From Symbiodinium natans (Eukaryota > Sar > Dinophyceae > Suessiales > Symbiodiniaceae): a stretch of 64,000 nt of DNA. This document shows positions 26,143 through 38,647 of the stretch, in pieces. The stretch spans positions 124,001-188,000 of the forward strand of contig CAJNDS010000090.1 in NCBI GenBank assembly GCA_905221605.1, given 5' to 3'. The translations under genes and the position numbers were made by a program. The notes beneath the pieces are model-generated. The model was not told the origin of the DNA. It did not search any database and saw only the letters and a list, made by a program, of their open reading frames with translations. The stretch's first letter is position 1, and every line of letters begins with the position of its first letter.

Positions 26143-29100
26143 CTTTGTCTCACCCGAAGCAAACAAAACGTGATTGGATAGCAGTGCTTACAGACTTGAA
26201 CTGGAAGGCACTGCCAAACAAGTCCAAAAGTCGATTGAGACCTACACACTCTAAGCCCTGACAACCTGAAGCCCAGCAACTCCGAAGAAAACGTCCTACC
26301 GCCGAAATGCCCTAAACCGCAGAACACGAACTCCAAACAAAACTCAACTGCTATGAGAACGTCAAAACGTGCAAACTTGGGTGGTCCTCTGTTGTTGAAG
26401 TTGTTCTAGAACTGCAGATCTTTCTGATGCTTGATGATGCCCGTGACGCTCATGACGCTCAGTTGAAAGGTCATTGAGGCTGGAGTCGTTTAGATACCTT
26501 GTACTGTGTGGTTGAGACATACGTTAAAGGAATCTTCAGGCGGGTTAGAAGGGTTTAGTTTAAAATTTGACGTTCGGGATGTCGAGCGTTATGACCTCTT
26601 TGCCGGGGCTTCAACACCAAGGAGCTTCAGGAAAGTGGAGAGCGGGCCGCCACGGAACTTGTCATAGCGACCTCTCTTCTGTTTTGTCTTTGTCCTCTCT
26701 CTCTCTATCTTCTTCTTCTTCTTCTTCTTCTTCTTCTTCTTCTTCTTCTTCTTCTTCTTCTTCTTCTTCTTCTTCTTCTTCTTCTTCTTCTTCTTCTTCT
26801 TCTGCAGGGCTTGAGGGGATCTCTATCTCTCTCTCTATCTATCTATCTCTCTCTCTCTCTCTACATCTATGTAGAGCTAGCTCGTTGTCGAACTTGGGCA
26901 AACCTCTCTCCGAAAAAATCTGGGAGTTCGATTTACAAAGCTCGCCTCAAACCTTCCGCCTACACCTAAGAACACACCTGCCTTGCACCCGCTCGTAATT
27001 GCGCTGAACTTTCTTCAGCGCCGCCGGGAGGCCTGGAGCTATGAGAAAGTTTGGGGCGTGTAAGGGTTGGGTGTGTCAAGTTCCAAGCCAACAATCACTC
27101 CCCTTTAGGGCCTCAGGTTCTGTCTTTGTTTTTGGAGGCACAGAACTAACGATACAGCAGAACCTGGACGCCCCCTCGATAGGAAACAGGTCGCGGCCGA
27201 ACGAGTTGGATTTCGTATGAGTAAGGTGCTTAAACATGATTTCTGACAACCTGTCTCGAGATCCCCACAGTTCTGACACGCCCCCAAGCCCTTATTGAAC
27301 CGTAAATGGGTTGTCTACATTAGGGGCCTTGCTTGGGGGGGAAACGCTGTTCGCCAGAAAAGAATTTTATCCCCTGAGCCCTGCAAAACCCTGGAACAAC
27401 AGCCAGCGGCAGCCTTTGATCTTCTTCTTCGCTGCGGCCACAGACCTGCAGTGATGATTGGGCTCTTGTGTTGGGTTGAGGCCTTAGGGGTTAGGGTTTA
27501 GGGGGGTCTGAATTTCGAGAGCTACTCGTCCTGGTCGGTTTAGGTCCTGGAGTCGGGAGTTTCTGTTCATATTGCACCATGAAGCAACCAACAAGCACGA
27601 TGCCCATGACTTGGGTAATTACCATTGTCCCCTCATCAGACTCTGAATTTCGAAAGCTCCGTAAGGTTTGGGGCAAGATGCATTCGGTTTCCCAGCATGG
27701 CAAAAAATAGGGACAGTGGGGCAACACCGTGACCCTGCGGGCCTTGCTCCCGCCCCGTTGGCTCCCTGTGGCCTCCTGCCCGTCTCGACAGCTTCGGTTG
27801 CCTCCTCAATCTGCTGGCTGGTGGCCTTGACGGTCTCCTCGCAGCTGGCTTTAACGACGCCTCGAACTTTGAAACCACAAAAGACAGGCCCCACCCCACC
27901 GCACCCCTTTAAATATGCCTTCCGAGCTTGGGCATCTTTAGGGTTCGAACTCTGGGGACTTTTCTTCGAGTTTGAATGAAGGGTAAGAAGTAGCATTTAG
28001 AGATGCAGGGCTCGGGAAAACTGGTGCTCGGGGCTCCAGGTTCAGCAGTTCATGAAGTTCATGAAGTCAGTGTCCTTGGCTGTAGCCACCGCCTTCTTCT
28101 TCGCTTCGAGCGTCTGCTCCTGCTCCTCGCAGGGAGAGGCGTCGAAGCCCCGACTTGAAGGCCCTTTCAGCAACTCTTGAGGACCAAACAGCAACTCCCA
28201 GCGAACCTCCAAGTTCTGCTGGGTCTCTTCCAGCTTGTTTCGGAGAACCTCGTGCAGTACGAGTATAAATGAGCCGAGGTATCGGGTGCCTTGCTTTGGG
28301 GCTCGGGGTGGGGAGATCTTAAAAGTGCAACATCGACCTATGCAACGATGCGCTTGAAGACATGCCCGGGAACTACAAGCGCACTGAGCCGAACAGCCAG
28401 CCCACACAGCAGAAATCCTGATACCCATAAAGCCGAAACTTTACACATCTGAGACTACCCAAGTGTAGAGCCCCCAATCCCAGATCCTGATGCCCCTCCG
28501 GCCTCTGCCTGCTTCGTGAACTCTGCATCCAGCGACCTCGCGGGTCAGACCATACATCATACACCCAATAACATGCGAGCTCGAAGTAAGCGGTGCCACA
28601 GGCCAAGGGGTCTATGCCTAAACTCCAGAAGCCTTCAATCAAAATCCTAAGGAGATAGTGTCCTTTAGGGTTCAGCGTGAAGTGCTGTTCTTGTTTCTGT
28701 GCTCTTAGGGGAAATGGAGTCAGGGAGCTTCACCACCAGTTGGTCGAAGGTTCGCCGGCGCGCAAGCTCCTTCCTGCGGAGTCTTTGAAGCTCTCTCTGA
28801 TCTGCACACCTCTCTCTGGGATTCAGACCGTCTGGCACAGCGGCTGCACATGCAACAGCCTGTAAAAGCAAAAGCTTGTAGCCCAGGGAACTTTGCGCGA
28901 ATGACCCGATGAAAAGTTTGATTTCAGCGAGAAAATTGCATTAAAAGGTGTTGCCCCAAGAATTACAGTTTCGAGTTTGGTGCTTGGATCTTCGGCTTGT
29001 TTAAGGAGGTTCAAAGTCGATGTCGAGGTTTTCAAGTCTGGGTGTAGGTATCCGACACAAAGCCTTGAAGCTAAACCTTGACCACCTAAAGGCGCCAAGG

Positions 29101-32100
29101 TGCCTAAGACTTCACCAACTGGACAGAACTAGTGGTGTCAGGGGCAGCTTTAGGGCAGCTTTACGAGTTCTAAGTTCTCAGCACGTGCCGATGATCACAG
29201 TGATCACGGCAGCGGCAGCCCCGTCACTTGTGCCCACGCGTTTGCGGTCACTTGTGCCCACGTGGTTTCGGGTCACTTGCGCCCACGTACTCCGTCACTT
29301 GTGCCCACTTTTTTGGGCAGGGGAGAGGGGGGTGGGGGGGAGCGGGTGGGAGGAGGGGAGGGGTGGGTGCAGGCCCCGCCACGTGTGAGGCCGGGAGGCG
29401 TTGTTTCACGCGGTCAGGATGATCACATCCCCGCAACGAGTGAGGGGGTGGAGGGATGCAGTCACCAGGGGGGGGAGATAATAACGACCTTGTTTCACGC
29501 GGCCAGCACGACCACACCCAGTCGCGGGAGGGGGGGGCGGGAGAATAACGACCTTGTTTCACGCGTCACCCACCCCACAACGGGTGGGGGGGAGGGGGGG
29601 GGGGGGATAATAACGACCTTGTTTCACGCGGTCAGCACGACCACCCAGTCACCTGCCCCGCAACGGGTGAGGGCGGAGGAGGTGGGGGGGGGGGAATAAT
29701 AGGATAATGACGGGGCGGGGGAGGGTGGGGGGGCATGGGAGGGGGGGGGGGGCTGGGCAGTAGGCTTCACTTTGGGCCACCTGCCGCGAAAACGCAGACC
29801 TGTCACTTGCGCCCGCCTTTTGGTCTTAAAGTATGGCAGGGCCAGAGGATGAGGTGTTTGTCGTTTCAAAAATCGTCATCCGGCAGCCTCTTTGCCCCTG
29901 CCACCTCCCATTCAAGTGGACGTAGTTGTGATGCATTGGAGGTACCCTTTGCTGGGATAATCCCGGGTATGTTCCGTGGAGGAGAAGGACCTGAGCTTCA
30001 GCAATGTCTCGAAAGCCTGGAACCTGGACAGCCTCAAGTCTGAACCCTAAACCCTAAACCTTCCAAAAGAAACTGCACATCCATAAACCCCGGACAGCCC
30101 AACCCGCGAACGCCGGAATCCCCAAATTTCAAGCTCCATGGACTCCAAACTTCGACAAAATGCAGAACCTATGCTGTGATTTCAGGCACATACGCAGGCA
30201 CAAGTGACACGCGAGTGCGCGGGCACGGGTTAGGCGGGCACAAGTGACAGGTCTGCCACGCCGCAGACCCGGCAGCTAGGTTCATCCGTTCAGCCCTAAC
30301 AACAGCCTGAGAGCGGAGGAGGTTCATCTAGCACCAGAGGCCTTTTAGCTCGCCACCTCTTGGGCGCTGGGGTCCCAAACCGATCGTTTCTTAAACCTTG
30401 CTCCCAAGCCGCGCTTCACAAGCGGCGCCGCCCCAACGTTTGAACCCTGTTTGAGCTTTAGGCTCCAACCCCTCGAAACAAGAAGGAACGAGAAAGGAAA
30501 GAAGAGAGTGGACACCGTCCTCAGAACCGCCGGCGCCACGCCCAGGAGCTCCTGCAAAGAGCCAAGATGAGGGCAAGCCGGGCTTACGATGCAGAGCCAC
30601 GATTCTTCTGCTCTTTTCTGTTCTTCGCTGGCCTTCAGCCCTTCATGTGCCATGCATTTCGTCGAACGGGGCATCCCAAGCGTCGTTAGCAAAGAGCAGT
30701 TGTCATCCAAAGTCCTATCAGCCCGAAGGCCACGAAATCCCCGCTCTGAATAGAGGCAGTCTTCGGCGAGTCTTCGGGCTCAGGTTTTGCATCTGGGGCT
30801 CCAGACGTCACAACCCAGAAACACCCAGAAATCTCCTTGTGGAAGCCCACCTTCTGCCCCGCCTGCAGAAGACGTAAGGTGCTTCAGGCCATCGAATCGG
30901 GGAGTTAGGGCTAAAAGATGGAGGGTTCAGGGTTCAAGGGTGCGCGGTTGAGATTCGGAGCAAAAGACTTTTCAGGCCCTCTCCCTTCTCTCATGGCACT
31001 GCCCCCCAGGCTTACCTCAGGCTCTTGTGCGGGAGCTTCGTGTTTTAAACGTAGTTTGGGAACGAAGAATGCCCAACAGAGCCTTTCAAAGCTTACTGCA
31101 CAGCATCATGAGATGTTAGAGCATGGTTTAGGAGACTTGCTCTGGGTTTTGGGAGCCTTGGCAATTGCACCACAAGCAGGGCCCAAGTGTGGTTCTTACA
31201 GCATTGTGCGCTCGCTTTTCTAGTCTAGGCTTGTTAGAAGTGATGGCAAAAACAACAAGGGCCTTCTCGCATGTGTCGACACGGTTTTGAGATCTAAGTG
31301 CTGCCTTTTCTTTGGGGGGGCCGGGGGGGGGGGGGGGGGGAGCAGGACTCAAACAACAACGAGCCTAAGGTGTTCCGGGCTAAGGGTTGACGGGCTCAAC
31401 CAGCTCACCTGACGCCTCCAACCTGCAAAGCTTTCTCAACCATGAGCGCCCGGAATCCCTTGCCAGCGGCCCTGGCGCCTTGCACAAAGCAGTGATCTGC
31501 TTCCTGGCAGCTGCCCCATGAACGTGCGCCTGATGGCTTTCTCAAGGAGGGTTTGTCGGGTTTGCAGACAAGGCGAAGCTCGGTGTCCTCAGGCAGTATT
31601 GGTGGCATTCCAGACCTAAAATCACCCAGGCTGCGGCACTCCCTACTCGGGGCACAGCGCAACCCCGAAACGGCTGCCCGAACGCTGCTTCCGCCTGCTT
31701 CAGAGGCTGGTACATCTTCACCTGAACGTCCACCAGCTGCCGGCACTCCTGAAAGAAGAGGAGCGGGGGGGTTAGTTTCTTAGGGCTTGGCGGTCTTAGA
31801 GAACCCGAGAGGGGAATGGAGGTCAAAGATTCTGGGCTCTGGGATGTTTGAAGACGTTTTCGGATCGTTGCAGAGAATACATTCCAAGAGGATCTTCTGC
31901 AATCGCGGCCTGCATCTTTAGGTTTAAGCTCAAAGCTTGGCAGCACGAAAAACTCCAAACCGCCTGAAGCCAGGGGCCACTCCTAGTCAGCCGATTTGAC
32001 AACTGACTCCCACCCCCCCCACCACCCCCACCCCCCCATCCCCACCCCCCCCACCATCCCCACCCCCCCACCCCCCCACCATCCCCCCCACCACCCGCGA

Positions 32101-32845
32101 CTAGTCCCTACTACAACCAGAACCCCGAGACCGCAACCAGAAGCCTTATACTGCAACTGGGCCTGGATTGCGCAAAACCCGAAACCACCATATCACAAAC
32201 ACCAAAAAACTTACAATTTGCATGGTTTTGCAATCTGATGGTGAACCTTTAAGGAAACACATTCATTTATAGAAACAATGAAGTTGCAGTAGGTACCGTT
32301 CTTCGCCCGGATGCTTCGATCTACTAAATCTTCATGATGATCATACTAAAGGGGCTCTATGTTATTGAGGTTTGACTTCAAGCAGTAGACCAAACAAACT
32401 CTGTACTACGTACCCGAAAGCTTCAAACTTGTAAAGACAGACAGTGTATTACCCAAAGGCTTCAAACCGTCAAAGCTGTAAAACCCAACAGTGTACTACC
32501 CCAAAGGCTTCAAACTGTGTAAAACCCGAAAGTTTTATTGCACGGAAAGGTTCAAACCTGTAAATCCTGAGTGTTGACTACCCTGAAAGCTTCAAACCTG
32601 TCAAATCCAGATCCGAGACGGTTGCCGGTAGCAGCTGAAGCAGGGAACCCTTTTTGCGCATATGGATGCTCAGTTGTAGTAGGGTCCAGTTTCTGGTTGC
32701 AGTATAGGGCTTCTGGTTGTGGTATCGGGGTTCCGGTTGTAGTAGGGACTATTTCCCCAACCACCACCCCACGCCCCGACCACTCCCCCCACACCCCCCA
32801 CACCTCCCCCCCACACCCCCCCCACCACTCCCCCCGCACCTCCCC

Positions 32846-32940
<95 letters not shown>

Positions 32941-35900
32941 ACCTCCACCCTTTTTCGGGGGAACTTCAACAACACTGTGTGAGATTCTTTTGGGGTGGGA
33001 GTTTTGAGCCAGACCCCTTCACCTTGTCAGCCAGCTTCACTTCGGATGCGACGGCTTTCCTCAGCTGGGGTGGCAAGCCCTGTTCTGTTGGGCCGGAAAG
33101 TTTACGGTCATCTAACAGTCAGATCTGACGGATTTAGAAGACAAGGCGGCATTGTGGGGAGGGCGGGGGAAGGGGGGGGGGGGGGGGCAAACCCCATCAT
33201 TTGCAAACACGATGCTTGTATGACGAGCTTGAAGCATTCATGCGCAACCACCCAATTTGCAACCGCAATGCTCGTATGCCGGCCTGGTAAAATTCACCGG
33301 GCACTTGCAGCAATTCCTCTCGACACCATGATGCCTATAAAAGCGGGCTCAGTTTGCAAACCATGTGAGGGGGAGTCGTTTCTCAACTTCTCAACCCCTG
33401 AAGGTACCGGAAAACATGCCGGGCATCTTCGAGGAGGTGCAGTCTGCTAGCGCCTTGGTTTCGGTGGTGATCAGCCTCAGCTTCGGCTGCATTCCGGGCA
33501 TTCCGGGCCCCATGGCGCGCTTGGCGCTCTGACATATTTGGGGGCAGCGCGCGGCAGAAGCTGTGAGGTTGCGAGTCTTTGTCTTCGGGGCGCTAGAGGC
33601 TACGTGGCATGGAGTATTTAGATCTTTTAAGTCCATGCTCCAGAATACTCACTGATCTTGTCCCAGCCTTGACACCCAAACCCTAAGGTGCGAGTAGAGC
33701 TTCAGGTGCTGCAAAGGGTGTAGTTCATTCAATCAGCTAGTCCAGGTGGTAGTTATGCAGACCATACTCTTTAAGATTGCAAACTCTGACAAACCCACAT
33801 GCACCGACGATGGAGGCCGAGAGACTTGTTCGACTCCTTCAGCTTCGTCCTTCTTGCACACGCTAAACCCGAACACCATTTTCACCAAATCCTGAAATCT
33901 TGAAACTCAACTTGAAGCTTAGGCGTGGAGTTTAGGTTAAGCTTTGCGACTAAACCAAACCAACTTCCCCAAGCCCGGCCAACACCTCCCCGAGCCCTTA
34001 AAAGGCCTGCATGTGAACAGTAAAAACTCTGAGATCTCAAAACCCTGAGCTTCGAACCCGTTCAGGCCTCATTTACGGGCCTAGAACTTCAGAGTGCCCT
34101 GCAGATCGCCAATCCACATTTGAACTTTCTGTCTTCTTCCCCGTCTTCTCGCTTTCCGGCGGGTGGGGGGCGGTTGCGGGACCTCGCCTCGAAATCGATG
34201 AACTCTCGGCGTTTCCAGCGGGCCTGGACGCTCTCGCCGAGGCGCTTTACGCATTTCAAAGCGGGAACGGTGTCTCCGCGTGCCCACGGCGGTCTTGTCT
34301 TGTTGTGTACATTGTGTACATGTCTTGGCCGTGGAACTCGAAACGAGAAACGGTGTCCCAAACATTGCACATAGCATGCTTTTTGCCTCGTGGAGGGTGT
34401 TCAATCGTGCTCTCGTCTGTGGTTCATTGTGGTTTAAGGTTTTCGGTTAGGCTTGGTGAGTTTAGAGTTTAGGGCTTAGGGTTCAGACGGGTTACCCTCT
34501 CCCCCTGTGGTTCGAGGCGGGTTTACCGTTCAGGGTTCAGGTTAAGGTCCTGAAGGGCTTTGGTAAGGGCGTGCATGGCTTCGGTGTAGGGCTTCGGGAT
34601 TGAGGAGGGATTAAGCGCTCGAAACTCTCACCCGAAACGGCAAAAACTTCTAAACTGTTCCCCGGTCCTGCAGTTGGCCACCTCCTGCTGGGCTGTCTTC
34701 AGCCTGGCTGCGCGGCTCTTGCGAGAAGTGGCACTTCTCGCAAGAAGAGCGCAAGGCATGAAGTCTAGGAGAAATCAGACAAGCTCAACCTTGCGGCTGC
34801 CATCTTTTTAGGTTGTCCCCCTACATTGCTGAAGCACCTCCCCAACCGTGGGCCCAACTATGAAACCTTGACTTCTAACCTCGCAATCTACCTGAAGCCC
34901 TACACCGCCATCTCGAATTCATGACGAGCAGCTGCGTCTCCGCCTCTGACTTCTCGGCTTCACAGACTTTCCTGAGCGCATCTTCGCGGCTTTGACTGGG
35001 TTTTCTATTCCAAGGGCTCGGGATGGCCATTGCGGGATGGGGGTTCTATCATGAAAGAAGGTTTCGAAGTGCTTCCGGGCTGAGGGATTTGGGGGTGGTT
35101 CGGCATGCGTCGGGGGCTTCGGAGTCATAAGCGCTGAGGACTCTGGGCTTCAGTCTCCATCACCACAGTTTTTGTTTTTTGGGGAGGGTGGGTCCAGCTC
35201 CTCCAGTGAGATGCTCGGTTTGGTGGAACTTTCGGGTCGAGGAGAGTGGGGCCTTTGAACCCAACTCTTGCCCAGGAGCTGCAGTTCCTCAGCCTTGTCC
35301 ACTTCCTGTCGTGCCTTTCAGTCATGCTAACGATAAGGATGTAGGGGCTTTCTATTGTCACGCCACCGTAACCCTAAACCCCCTAACCTTCAACCCGACA
35401 TGCTTGAGATCATGTGGGTCGACCGGCTGTGCTGTTCAGGCTGTGAAAGCACTGATGGCCCTGACGCCCTAGCTGCCTGGCCCACATCGTCCTCCAGCGA
35501 CTTGGACACCTTGGCGAGGACGCGCCCGAGGAGGCTCCCTGACTTCTCCTGCCGAGAGGTCCTACAGTGACTCCATGACCACACCTTGGATGCGATTCCA
35601 TTGGCATGATGCCTTTTCCGTGGAGCTTATGAAGTGCAAGCATGTGCGATTGGTAGTTAGGGTCTGACTATGACTGGGATCTGGATCCAGGCAACAAACC
35701 GGCTTGGAGTTTCGGGTGCGACCTCGCAACCTTAAGCAGGCTTCAAAGAAGTCTCAAAGGCCTAAAGAGCCTAAAGAGCATAAAGAGCCTACAGAGCCTA
35801 AAGAGCCTAAAGAGCCTAAAGAGAGAGCCTAAATCAAAATCTCGACTTGCCTGCTCCGCCTTCTTCCGGCTCTTGGCTGCCTTGGCCGCCTGGCGTGCTA

Positions 35901-38647
35901 GCGCCTGCGCGTCCTCGGGTTCTAAGGGTGTCTTGCTTGCGGGCCAAACGGATGCAAGAACACTGAGTTCGCTTCTCTAAAAGTAGGTTACAAGATGCTA
36001 TAAGTGTGGGGCCAGGAGTTTGCGTCATGAGACACGCTTGACAGAACTCAGGGTTCAGTGCCCAGTGCTCAAACCCTCTGTCAAAGCCCGAAGGGGGAGT
36101 CTGGGTCCTTGGGGATGGAAACCACCTTCTTCAGCCGGTCCTGCACTTCCAACTCGCTTCAGGGAAGTTAGGAGGAAACCTTCACGTTTTGAGGGCGAGT
36201 ACGACAGCCATTGCAGCAAGGGACAATATCGGGTACATGGGAGGCTTGAGCACCCACTTTTGGTCATAGGGGTCTTCGACGGTTGTTGTTGCGATTTTGG
36301 GCTGTGATAGGCCAACGATGTTGGGATTGCACAACATGGCTCCTAATTGCTTTGGTCACATTGCCTTCTTTGAGGTTGCTGGGTGAGGTTTAGGACTGGA
36401 GGCTGACAGCAGAAGTTTGGGTAGTGTGCTGAATAGATTACACCAGACGACAGAGCCATGCTGTTCCAGTTTCGGGCTCACAGTCTGCCGCTTGCGATTG
36501 TGTCATCAGAAGAGCCCTGAAACCTGCAAGTCACCCTTTACCCTCAAATGCCCCAAAACCGGTTGGGGATTGGGGGTGTGGGATGTGGGGCTTATTGTCG
36601 CGGGCACAAGATCAACACACAACAGTTGGGCACCCACTCCGAAACCCAAAATTGTTCCCACTCCCGTGTGGACCCAGTCTCCGACACCCGTTACTTGAGC
36701 CACTTAGGGTTTAAGGCTTCTCAAACGTAAAACCTGGTGAGCTTCTGAAACCGCTCAAGTGAACTGAAATGTGCTCCATCAGCCTGCATGCTCACAAATG
36801 CCACCTTGCTATACTGAGATCCTCTACAAATCTTCACGGCTTGAAAACCCTGCTGGTCCAGGATGGCCAAGCACCGCTTCCCCGTCAGGCCCGAAGTGGA
36901 CGCCTTGGCCTTGGCCTTGGCCGTGGCCTTTGCCTTGGCCTTCGCCTGACGTCGGAACGATTTGGGGCTTCAGCTCAGTCCTACAAGCTACATGGGCCGA
37001 ATGGCCAAACACCACAGAGCCGCAGAGCCGCAAGGCCACTCTCCACACCCCACCATAACTTAGCTCAACGAACCCCGAAACTAAAGACCCTCACCAGCTG
37101 GCGAATTTCCGGGCGGTACAAGATTGCAGATGTTGGAGTCGAAAGCTGGGAGGCAGCTTGGAGGCTTTAGCATTGCATGCTTTTGGGATTTGGGATGCGA
37201 GGGTGCATCGTGCAATTCGCAGTAGCGTCTGCCCCAGAACTGAGCGCCTTAACGCCCCAAGAGCTGAAGCCGAAATAGCCGGAAATCTAAGAAATCTAAC
37301 CCTCCTCAGCTTGCCTTGGCAACAGGGCATTTCAACTGCTGCTGTCTGCGGAGCGTCATGGCGGCAAAGTGCGAAGCGATGGCAGATTGTTCCGAACGGA
37401 CCCTGGACTAGTTCCTCGAGTGAGCAAATGCTACAGCGGAGAGGGATACATAAGGACACTCGCCGAGCATGAGGAGCTACCTCAAGGCCGCATAAGACAA
37501 GCTTTAGACGCAACTCTTAATCATCCTTCTTGCCCCGAGCTCCTGCCTACAAGACTTGCAGCAGTACAGTAGGAACGACGCAAGAGCAGGAGCAGGAGCA
37601 GCTGCTACTCCGTAGTCATCGCCGTCGTGGTGGGTGGCGGTGGAAGTGATGATAGTAGTGACTAGTAGTGTTTTGATGGCAGGGTGAGGCAGAACATGTG
37701 CAGTAGAGGTCAAAGCAGGTCAGGTCCGCAGCGCCAGAAAATTCTGTATGTGGTACTCCCACAGGACCTACCTTCTTAAAAGCTGCCCGGGTCCTTAGTA
37801 GTTGGGCCAAGAGAGCCGACTCACTCTTTAATGTCGTTCCTTGGAGCCCGATTGCTCTATGTACAATGTACCCGGGCCCTCTGGTACCTTGCCTTCAGAG
37901 ACCCACCGGGCGACTCTAAAGTCACTCATCAGGTCGCCGCCTCCGGATCCAAGATCCAAGATCCAAGATGCCCTGGAGGCATCTTGGATCTTGGATCCCA
38001 GTCGAGTTTCACATCACTTTAACGCCCCCCCCCCAAGTACAGAGGCTCTGGGCACAATATCATTTAACACTTCGATTAGCAACTATTCTGCTCCCAACAA
38101 GCAAAACCTGACATATTATATGTGTTAGCCATGTTAAGATTTATCCAAAACATCTTACCTTGAGCTAAGCCTTTCGATAAGCAAAACCTAGAATCTCATA
38201 TAAGTTTGCTGTGTCGTACATCTTGTCGTAAGCAATCATACACACCCCTGATCATCAAAGCTTCACATATGAGTTTTTCAATCATGTGTGATATGTGTTA
38301 CATAATGGAATGTCTTGGGATTTCGATCCCCCCCCCTCCCTCTCCCTCCCTTCCCCGCATAAGCAGCCTTGTTGTCTTGGGTTTTGGTACTTTGCAAGCT
38401 CCGATGACAAGGCTCAGTGGATGCTGTGCTATGCTGCGCTGGATTTGGTGGGTGCCCTCTTGAAAAATGGAGGGGACTGATGTTTCATTTTTTGCTTCGG
38501 GCTTTGCGTTTATGGTTTCTTCGAGCTTGCGGTGCTTTTATGGATCTCGCCATCGTGGGCAACTCCACTGCTACCCCTTCGTCTTCTTTATTGTGCCATG
38601 ATCGACGCCTTGCTGATGCGCAATGCCTCGCTAGTTTCCAACAGCTT
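25273..38647 (-). CDS. Long coiled-coil protein gene, about 30 small exons
   Basis: No enzyme domain is visible; the product looks like an extended alpha-helical rod with a unique C-terminus. Exons, 5' to 3': 38647-38609, 37402-37315, 37145-37095, 36945-36784, 36156-36126, 35921-35851, 35548-35477, 35314-35272, 34989-34926, 34717-34682, 34244-34188, 33528-33454, 33064-33023, 31748-31695, 31503-31409, 30862-30836, 30640-30588, 30551-30516, 28815-28737, 28536-28509, 28248-28207, 28125-28090, 27837-27802, 27445-27355, 27272-27112, 27032-26978, 26142-26076, 26034-25936, 25792 to about 25532, and 25498-25273 (stop TAG). Coil samples: SREDALRKVCEAEKSEAETQ, SRAARLKTAQQE, RNKLEETQQNLE, EQEQTLEAKKKA. 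Many junctions are phase 0 and join exactly; some phases conflict (near 36.1, 35.3, 30.7, 28.7 and 27.1 kb), so exons are missing or the locus is two genes. GC donors are frequent. Coding character of most exons is strong; unity of the gene is inferred. Confidence 0.65.
26696..26871. repeat. (CT)n, (TTC)n and (CTAT)n compound microsatellite
   Basis: (TTC)n runs from about 26709 to 26802, flanked by CT-rich and ATCT-rich arrays, inside an intron of the coiled-coil gene. Confidence 0.95.
29222..29312. repeat. GTCACTTGTGCCCAC repeats, four copies
   Basis: Copies begin about every 22-26 bp with diverged spacers. Single copies recur at 29800 (plus) and, inverted, near 30196 and 30233. Confidence 0.9.
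29396..29690. repeat. About 70-bp minisatellite (CGACCTTGTTTCACGCGG), four copies
   Basis: Each unit carries GTTTCACGCGGTCAG or variants, a CAACGGGTGAG-like part and a G-rich run ending AATAACGACCTT. It lies between coiled-coil exons at 30516 and 28815. Confidence 0.9.
29793..30256. repeat. Inverted repeat pair, 24-bp arms
   Basis: GCAGACCTGTCACTTGCGCC (with CGCC following) near 29794-29817 matches the reverse complement of 30233-30256 with one mismatch, about 415 bp apart. Both arms include the GTCACTTG word of the neighbouring array. Confidence 0.8.
32010..32093. repeat. C-rich (CACCCCCC)n tract
   Basis: Poly-C broken by ACC and ATCC, directly left of the inverted-repeat arm at 32103. Confidence 0.9.
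32103..32750. repeat. Inverted repeat, about 54-bp arms flanked by poly-C
   Basis: Arms 32103-32156 and 32697-32750 are reverse complements at roughly 90% (shared core AGTCCCTACTACAACC). Left of the left arm and right of the right arm are C-rich tracts. The interior holds a 50-60-bp imperfect minisatellite with (A/G)GCTTCAAAC words (32400-32610). Confidence 0.8.
32758..32945. repeat. Poly-C tract
   Basis: C with sparse A to 32848, then about 90 uninterrupted C to 32940. Pro/Gly open frames here are artefacts. It lies in the intron between exons 33023 and 31748. Confidence 0.95.
34718..34744. repeat. Perfect 13-bp hairpin abutting a splice acceptor
   Basis: CTTGCGAGAAGTG (34718-34730) and CACTTCTCGCAAG (34732-34744) are exact reverse complements with a 1-nt loop. 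On the coding (minus) strand the right edge ends in the AAG acceptor of the exon starting at 34717. Confidence 0.85.
35757..35828. repeat. (AAAGAGCCT)n nonamer array
   Basis: Seven to eight near-perfect copies, immediately beside the exon ending at 35851 and within its downstream intron. Confidence 0.95.
36784..36945 (-). CDS. Exon with (Ala-Lys)n run, coiled-coil gene
   Basis: This 162-nt exon opens with AKAKAKATAKAKAKAST and continues as GKRCLAILDQQGFQAVK and ICRGSQYSKVAFVSMQ. The Ala-Lys part comes from a CTTGGC repeat on the plus strand, so a simple repeat has become coding. Acceptor GTCAG, donor CAG|GCTGAT. It joins exon 37145-37095 in phase 0. Confidence 0.7.
37945..37998. repeat. 20-bp perfect inverted repeat (GATCCAAGATCC element)
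   Basis: GATCCAAGATCCAAGATGCC (37953-37972) and its exact reverse complement (37978-37997) flank a 5-base loop. The left arm is preceded by an extra AAGATCC unit. Related copies occur at 46.29-46.45 kb. Confidence 0.85.

Noticed and set aside
29396-29690. CRISPR-like array
   Set aside because: Units are about 70 bp, imperfect, with G-run variation and no uniform spacers; the host is eukaryotic.
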